DNA from: Anaerolineae bacterium | Lineage (GTDB): Bacteria; Chloroflexota; Anaerolineae; B4-G1 | Reading direction: 5' to 3' | DNA length: 6,710 nucleotides | Assembly: GCA_016783285.1 (NCBI GenBank) | Contig: JADHWW010000206.1 | Span: 1-6,710, forward strand | Part shown: piece after piece, positions 1 through 4,019 of the stretch | Layout: each line of letters opens with the position of its first letter | Position numbering within the stretch: the stretch's first letter is position 1 | Notes under the pieces: model-generated | Seen by the model: the letters and a program-made list of their open reading frames with translations, nothing else | The model's database searches: none | Told to the model about the DNA's origin: nothing | Program-made: the position numbers and the translations under genes

Positions 1-409
1 CGCATCCCATCAGCACCTGATACCGTGCATACAGATGGTCCACTTCGCGCTCAGAGATCTGGATACCGTGTTCCCGCAAGCGCGTGTGGATTTGCTCCCG
101 GTTCAAGTGTTCCTTGTCGCGCCACCAGCCGACCTGCGCGATCACGTCTAAGCCGTACGTGCACTTAGGCACGGTGATCATTTGGACCGCCGCCGAGGTA
201 TAGTGTCGCCCCTGGTGCTCACACTGCGGATTGATACACTCTCTGGCCTGACTGACCACATACACCGCCCCCTCCAGGTGTTGGACCGTCTTGCGCCACT
301 GATAGTATCGACGTGCCCGGAGGGGCTCATTACAATGGGGGCAGACCTCAATCTCTGGATTGTAAATGTACCGCGCTTGCGCTTCCAGATGCTTGGCTGT
401 TTTGGGCAT
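1..409 (-). CDS. Zinc-ribbon/HTH transposase-like protein, N-terminal part (runs off left edge)
   Basis: The minus strand is open from an ATG at 409-407 to the window edge, giving 136 codons plus one base with no stop. The start is chosen because an AGGAGG lies 10 bases upstream. The protein has two cysteine pairs, C23-x2-C26 (CPHC) and C58-x4-C63, which look like a zinc ribbon. A helical segment at about residues 86-131 (YGLDVIAQVG, then REQIHTRLREHGIQISEREV) reads as a helix-turn-helix. This order, zinc ribbon then GLDVIA-type HTH, resembles the front of transposase-like proteins common in Chloroflexota and cyanobacteria; the DDE catalytic part would lie beyond the left edge and cannot be seen. 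It is divergent from the kinase operon and ends close to where that operon appears truncated, which fits an insertion sequence. Alternatively it could be a non-mobile zinc-binding DNA-binding protein. The reading frame is well supported; the transposase label is moderate and the family is not assigned. Confidence 0.65.
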   Translation of the reverse strand, partial: MPKTAKHLEAQARYIYNPEIEVCPHCNEPLRARRYYQWRKTVQHLEGAVYVVSQARECINPQCEHQGRHYTSAAVQMITVPKCTYGLDVIAQVGWWRDKEHLNREQIHTRLREHGIQISEREVDHLYARYQVLMGC

Positions 410-419
410 GGACCGCTGT

Positions 420-428
420 CCTCCTCTT
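420..428 (-). promoter_or_regulatory. Ribosome binding site of the transposase-like gene
   Basis: On the minus strand this reads AAGAGGAGG, a near-perfect Shine-Dalgarno sequence ending 10 bases before the ATG at 409-407. It decides the start over an upstream in-frame GTG, which has no comparable site. Confidence 0.7.
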
Positions 429-447
429 GAAGTGTTGTTGGCGGCCC

Positions 448-476
448 ATGTTACCACAACTTTGTGCTAGTGTCAT
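448..476 (-). promoter_or_regulatory. Putative sigma-70-type promoter for the transposase-like gene
   Basis: On the minus strand, ATGACA (476-471, five of six matches to TTGACA) is followed after exactly 17 bases by TAACAT (453-448, four of six matches to TATAAT). The TGG just before it supplies an extended -10 TGn. Transcription would begin near 441, leaving a leader of about 30 bases that contains the Shine-Dalgarno site. The -35 box lies only a few bases from the point where kinase-like coding sequence begins, so part of the promoter may come from the interrupted sequence. The call rests on pattern only. Confidence 0.4.
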
Positions 477-506
477 TTTTGCCTTAATGCGATTATTGCC
501 TGTGAT
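471..506 (+). pseudogene. Start-less 5' remnant of the PAS coding sequence
   Basis: Twelve codons between an in-frame TAG at 468-470 and the ATG at 507 read CHFCLNAIIACD. Joined to what follows, LNAIIACDMKRHIVEFN matches the usual opening of a PAS fold (a DAIIxxDxxGxIVxFN-like pattern). PAS homology therefore continues upstream of the first usable start codon to about position 483. No ATG, GTG or TTG occurs in frame in this stretch, and no Shine-Dalgarno sequence precedes 507. The simplest reading is that the kinase gene has lost its true 5' end, probably through the mobile element on the left. Confidence 0.55.
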
Positions 507-1964
507 ATGAAACGGCACATTGTCGAGTTTAACACAGCAGCGCAGGAGACTTTCGGCTACCGCCGGGAGGAGGTTATTGGAGAACACGTTGACATACTCT
601 ATGCAGACCCACAGGAGTCTCTCGCCGTCCACGAAACAACGATCAATGAGGGAAGATGTGTGCGGGAAATCCTCGACAGGCGCAAGAACGGCGAGGTATT
701 TCCCGCTTTTCTCTCCGCTTCCCTGCTGCACGATGCAAGTGGTGAGGTAGTGGGGGTCATGGGAGTCGCTCGCGACATCACCGAGCGCAAGCGGGCGGAG
801 CAGGCGCTGCGGCGGCGCAACCGCGAACTGGCGCTGCTCAACCGGGCCAGCCAGGCACTCACCTCCACACTCGACCTGAACCAGGTGCTCGCCACCATCC
901 TGGAAGAGATGCGCCACCTGCTGGACGTGACCGCATCCTCGGTCTGGTTGATTGACCAGGAGGCGGACGAACTGGTCTGCCGACAGGCCACCGGCCCCCA
1001 AGAGAAGAGCGTGCTCGGCTGGCGGTTGGCGCCGGGACAGGGGCTTGCCGGCTGGGTCGCTCGCGCCGGCGAGAGCCTGATCGTGCCGGACATCTGGGCC
1101 GACGAGCGCCACTTCAAAGGCGTAGATCAACAGACCGGGCTACCGTTGCGCTCCATCCTCACCGTCCCGCTACGGATCAAAAACGGTATAATCGGCGTGC
1201 TCCAGGTGGTGGACACACAGGTAGACCGCTTCCAGCCAACAGACCTGAGGTTGGCAGAGTCGCTGGCCACGACTGCAGCCATCGCTATCGAAAACGCCCG
1301 GTTGTACGAACAGGCACGGCAGGATGCCGAAACCAAATCTGTGCTGATTGATGAGATCAACCACCGCGTCAAGAATAACCTCTCCGCCATCATCGGCCTG
1401 CTCTACACCGAACGACGGCATGCCGACATGGATAGTCAGGCCACTTGTCAATCCATCATACAGGATCTGGTCAGCCGGGTGCGGGGGCTGGCCACGGTGC
1501 ACAGCCTGCTCTCTGCCTCCATGTGGGCGCCCCTGCGGCTCGGCGAACTGGTAGGCCAGGCCATCCGCTCCTCCCTGCAGGCACTCCCGCGCGATAAGCA
1601 CGTGTCAGTATCAGTAGAAGACGCGATCCCATCCCCGGTGCGCGTGACGCCCGACCAGGCGCAAAACCTGGCGCTGGTGATCAACGAACTGGCGACCAAC
1701 ACCGTCAAACATGCCCTGCAAGACCGCGATACGGCACACATCACCGTCCGCGTCACTACCGAAATCGAAGGCGACGGGGTGCAAGTCGAGTTTCGAGACG
1801 ACGGACCGGGCTATCCGGAAGAGGTACTGCGGCTGGAGCGGTACAACGTAGGACTGGACCTGGCACAAAACGTCGTGCGCAAGAACCTGCGCGGAGAACT
1901 ATCACTGTACAACGATCAGGGCGCAGTGGCGGTTGTTCAGTTCAAAGGGGAGAACAGCGAATGA
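507..1964 (+). CDS. PAS-GAF-HisKA_2 sensor histidine kinase (5'-truncated)
   Basis: This is a soluble sensor kinase of 485 residues as called, with no membrane segment or signal peptide, so it should act in the cytoplasm. Residues 1-95 are a PAS domain with its PAC end (GVMGVARDITERKRAEQAL). Residues 108-268 are a GAF domain (SVWLID, PGQGLAGWVA, RSILTVPL, GVLQVVD). The dimerisation region is of HisKA_2 type, with His286 in EINHRVKNNLSAI as the expected phosphorylation site. The ATP-binding domain has an N-box (INELATNTVKHA, about 392-403) and DDGPGY at 431-436. The kinase core looks intact. The start is uncertain: PAS homology extends 12 codons upstream without a start codon, and ATG 507 has no Shine-Dalgarno sequence, so the gene is probably truncated, with ATG 507 at best a rescue start. 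The stop overlaps the next gene's start (ATGA), indicating translational coupling to its likely partner. The ligands of the PAS and GAF domains cannot be told from sequence. Confidence 0.88.
   Translation: MKRHIVEFNTAAQETFGYRREEVIGEHVDILYADPQESLAVHETTINEGRCVREILDRRKNGEVFPAFLSASLLHDASGEVVGVMGVARDITERKRAEQALRRRNRELALLNRASQALTSTLDLNQVLATILEEMRHLLDVTASSVWLIDQEADELVCRQATGPQEKSVLGWRLAPGQGLAGWVARAGESLIVPDIWADERHFKGVDQQTGLPLRSILTVPLRIKNGIIGVLQVVDTQVDRFQPTDLRLAESLATTAAIAIENARLYEQARQDAETKSVLIDEINHRVKNNLSAIIGLLYTERRHADMDSQATCQSIIQDLVSRVRGLATVHSLLSASMWAPLRLGELVGQAIRSSLQALPRDKHVSVSVEDAIPSPVRVTPDQAQNLALVINELATNTVKHALQDRDTAHITVRVTTEIEGDGVQVEFRDDGPGYPEEVLRLERYNVGLDLAQNVVRKNLRGELSLYNDQGAVAVVQFKGENSE
1945..1952 (+). 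promoter_or_regulatory. Ribosome binding site of the receiver-kinase gene
   Basis: AAGGGGAG lies within the end of the preceding kinase gene, 8 bases before the ATG at 1961. It supports reinitiation at the ATGA overlap. Confidence 0.6.
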
Positions 1965-3067
1965 GTCGCCAACAAAAAAACGTCCGCGTACTGATCGCCG
2001 AGGACGACTACCTGGTGAGCGAAATGATCAAGGTGGAATTGCAAAAGGTGGGGTATGCCGTCGTCGGAGAAGCAATGAGCGGGCTTGAGGCTGTCGAGAA
2101 AACAGCATCCTTGCAGCCCGACGTCGTCCTGATGGACATCAAGATGCCCGATATGGACGGCCTCGAGGCCACGCGACGCATCTACGAATACTGTCCCACG
2201 CCGGTGGTGGTGCTGACCGCCTATGAGACGGCGGACCTGGTCAAAGAGGCCAGTGCGGCTGGCGTGGGGGCCTATCTGGTCAAACCATCCAACGCGCGCG
2301 AGATAGAACGCGCCATCACCATCGCCATGGCCCGTTTTGGTGACCTAATGGAACTGCGCCGTCTGAACACCAAGCTGCAAGTACGCAACGAGGAACTGGA
2401 CGCCTTCGCTCACACCGTGGCGCATGACCTCAGAAACCCGTTGAGCCTTATCATGGGTTTTGCCGGGGTGTTAGAAGAGCATAATACCACGCTGCCGGAT
2501 GAGGAACGGGAGAAATGTCTGTCTGCCATTGTGCGGAACGGGCACAAGATGAGCAACATCATAAACGAGTTACTCGTGTTGGCAGAAGTGCGCCAGGCAG
2601 AAACGAGACCAGAGCCACTGGAGATGGCAAGCATCGTGGCCGAGGCACTGCAGCGCTTGGCCTTTGTGATCGAGGAACGCCAGGCCGAAATCATCTTGCC
2701 CGATACGTGGCCAGTACCGCTGGGCTACCCTCTGTGGGTCGAAGAGGTGTGGGTCAACTATCTCAGCAACGCCATCAAATACGGCGGCCAACCGCCCCGC
2801 GTGGAACTAGGCGCGACGGTGCAGGCAGACGGTTACGTCTGCTTCTGGGTACGCGACAACGGCGACGGCATACCACCGGAGAAACAGGCCCACCTGTTCA
2901 CTGTCTTCACACGGCTCGACCGGACTCGTGCCCAGGGTCACGGGCTAGGACTGTCCATCGTGCGGCGCATCGTGGAGAAACTCGGCGGGCAGGTGGGGGT
3001 GGAGAGTGAAATGGGCAGGGGGAGTGTATTTACCTTCACTCTGCCAGGAGGTGAGAACTATGTTTGA
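1961..3067 (+). CDS. Response-regulator receiver fused to HisKA/HATPase histidine kinase
   Basis: This 368-residue cytoplasmic protein begins with a receiver domain (about 8-125). Its acidic pocket is Glu14-Asp15-Asp16, the phosphoacceptor is Asp59 in LMDIKMPDMDG, the switch residue is Thr86 and the conserved lysine is Lys108 (KPS). A helical linker (about 125-147, ELRRLNTKLQVRNEELDAF) leads to a HisKA domain with His155 in VAHDLRNPLS. The ATPase domain has Asn270 (NYLSNAIKYGG), DNGDGIP at 299-305 and GHGLGLSIVRRIVEKLGG at 326-343. All key residues of both halves are present, so it should accept phosphate on Asp59 and autophosphorylate on His155. There is no DNA-binding or enzymatic output domain. 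It overlaps the upstream kinase by four bases (ATGA) and the downstream stress protein by eight. The upstream HisKA_2 kinase is the likely phosphodonor to Asp59, with phosphorylation tuning the second kinase; this is inference from order and coupling. Confidence 0.93.
   Translation: MSRQQKNVRVLIAEDDYLVSEMIKVELQKVGYAVVGEAMSGLEAVEKTASLQPDVVLMDIKMPDMDGLEATRRIYEYCPTPVVVLTAYETADLVKEASAAGVGAYLVKPSNAREIERAITIAMARFGDLMELRRLNTKLQVRNEELDAFAHTVAHDLRNPLSLIMGFAGVLEEHNTTLPDEEREKCLSAIVRNGHKMSNIINELLVLAEVRQAETRPEPLEMASIVAEALQRLAFVIEERQAEIILPDTWPVPLGYPLWVEEVWVNYLSNAIKYGGQPPRVELGATVQADGYVCFWVRDNGDGIPPEKQAHLFTVFTRLDRTRAQGHGLGLSIVRRIVEKLGGQVGVESEMGRGSVFTFTLPGGENYV
3046..3054 (+). promoter_or_regulatory. Ribosome binding site deciding the start of the stress-protein gene
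   Basis: AGGAGGTGA is a complete Shine-Dalgarno sequence with its AGGAGG core 8 bases before the ATG at 3060. It lies inside the end of the receiver-kinase gene. It favours 3060 over an in-frame ATG at 3006, which would add 18 residues with no family resemblance. Confidence 0.8.
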
Positions 3068-4016
3068 CCATATACTCGTTCCTATGGACGGATCCTCCCT
3101 CGCCGAGTGTGTACTGCCTCACGCCATGGCGGTAGCCCGGGCCTGTGGGGCCCAGGTCACGCTACTGCGAGTGCTGGAGCGCCCCCAGGCCGCCGGCCCA
3201 ACCCGGTCCGTTGACCCACTGGACTGGCACATCCGCAAGGCTGAAGCCAGGGTCTACCTGGACGGGTTGAGCGCCCGCCTGCAGGAAACCGGCCTGCGGA
3301 CGGAGAGCACACTCCTGGAGGGCCAGGCTGCGGAGCGCATCATCGAGTTCGTGCGCGGCCACGACGTCAACCTGATAGTCCTTAGCAGCCACGGACGGAG
3401 CGGCTTGAGCGATTGGAACGTCAGCAGCATCGTCCAGAAAATCATACTGCGTGCCTATGCGCCGGTGATGATCGTGCGGGCCTATCAACCCGTTGCTGGC
3501 GACCTGACGGGCTTGCGCTATCGGCACGTGTTGATTCCCCTGGACGGCTCGCAGAGGGCCGAGTGCGCCCTGCCGCTGGCCACCACTCTATCCCGCTCCC
3601 ACGGATCCGAACTGCTGTTGGTACATGTGGTGTCCAGGCCGGAAATGGTCTGTCGCGCCCCCCCCACGCAGGAAGATATCGAACTGGTAAACCGGCTCAC
3701 GGAGCGCAACCGGCTGGAAGCGACCAGGTGCCTGGAGAATCTTCGGTCCCGGCTGCCTTTGGCCGTCCAGACCCGCGTGCTTGTCAGCGACAACACCGCA
3801 GCAACGCTACACAGGTTGGTGAAGCAAGAGAACGTGGATCTGGTAGTATTGAGCGCCCATGGCTGTTCTGGCAGGACCGAATGGCCTTATGGCAGCCTGG
3901 TCGTCAACTTCATCGCCTATGGCAGTACCCCGCTGCTGATCGTGCAGGACCTTTCTCCGGACGAAGTGGAGCGCACTCAGGCCGAGATGGTTACGAGAGA
4001 GCACAAGGGACACTAG
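3060..4016 (+). CDS. Tandem-domain universal stress protein (UspA family)
   Basis: The 318-residue protein contains two Usp folds. The first (about 1-140) opens MFDHILVPMDGSSLAE and ends with SSHGRSGLSDW...APVMIVR. The second (about 155-296) opens YRHVLIPLDGSQRAE and ends with SAHGCSGRTEWPYGS...TPLLIVQD. Usp proteins are cytoplasmic, often bind ATP, and are linked to survival under starvation, oxidative or membrane stress. The nucleotide-binding pattern is G-x2-G-x9-G-S/T. The second domain keeps G-x9-GS (Gly268 to Gly278-Ser279) although the first glycine is Ser. The first domain has Ser-Ser (122-123) instead of Gly-Ser and also Ser for the first glycine, so the two halves may differ in ATP binding. 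The start at 3060 follows a strong Shine-Dalgarno site and begins exactly at the Usp fold. It overlaps the upstream kinase gene by eight bases, suggesting coupled expression. A run of eight C at 3658-3665 lies inside the second domain. Confidence 0.93.
   Translation: MFDHILVPMDGSSLAECVLPHAMAVARACGAQVTLLRVLERPQAAGPTRSVDPLDWHIRKAEARVYLDGLSARLQETGLRTESTLLEGQAAERIIEFVRGHDVNLIVLSSHGRSGLSDWNVSSIVQKIILRAYAPVMIVRAYQPVAGDLTGLRYRHVLIPLDGSQRAECALPLATTLSRSHGSELLLVHVVSRPEMVCRAPPTQEDIELVNRLTERNRLEATRCLENLRSRLPLAVQTRVLVSDNTAATLHRLVKQENVDLVVLSAHGCSGRTEWPYGSLVVNFIAYGSTPLLIVQDLSPDEVERTQAEMVTREHKGH
3658..3665 (+). repeat. C8 homopolymer tract in the stress-protein gene
   Basis: Eight consecutive C bases encode part of RAPPTQ (residues 199-204) in the second Usp domain. 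A one-base slip would shift the frame of the last third of the protein. It is one of three C8 runs between 3658 and 4989. Confidence 0.9.
4005..4010 (+). promoter_or_regulatory. Weak ribosome binding site of the glucan synthase gene
   Basis: AAGGGA lies 9 bases before the ATG at 4020, within the last codons of the stress-protein gene. It is weaker than the sites of the two preceding genes, so translation may rely on ribosomes finishing the upstream gene. Confidence 0.4.
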
Positions 4017-4019
4017 CGC

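Noticed and set aside
182..430. 82-codon plus-strand frame at the left end
   Set aside because: It is antisense to the transposase-like frame, which has a ribosome binding site and a cysteine-pair zinc ribbon.
462..496. Possible plus-strand promoter for the kinase operon (TTGTGC with TTAATG or GATTAT)
   Set aside because: The -10 matches are poor and the spacings suboptimal. An outward promoter from the mobile element is possible but not supported by sequence here.
348..1130. 260-codon open frame on the minus strand opposite the first kinase
   Set aside because: It lies antisense to well-recognised PAS and GAF coding sequence and shows no recognisable domain; long antisense frames are common in G+C-rich genes.
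2515..3009. 164-codon plus-strand frame inside the receiver-kinase gene
   Set aside because: It overlaps the HATPase domain in another frame and is Arg/Gly-rich, typical of a frame shadow.
3006..3059. Upstream in-frame ATG extending the stress protein by 18 residues
   Set aside because: The extension overlaps the kinase gene further, has no Usp homology and is outcompeted by the full Shine-Dalgarno site before ATG 3060.
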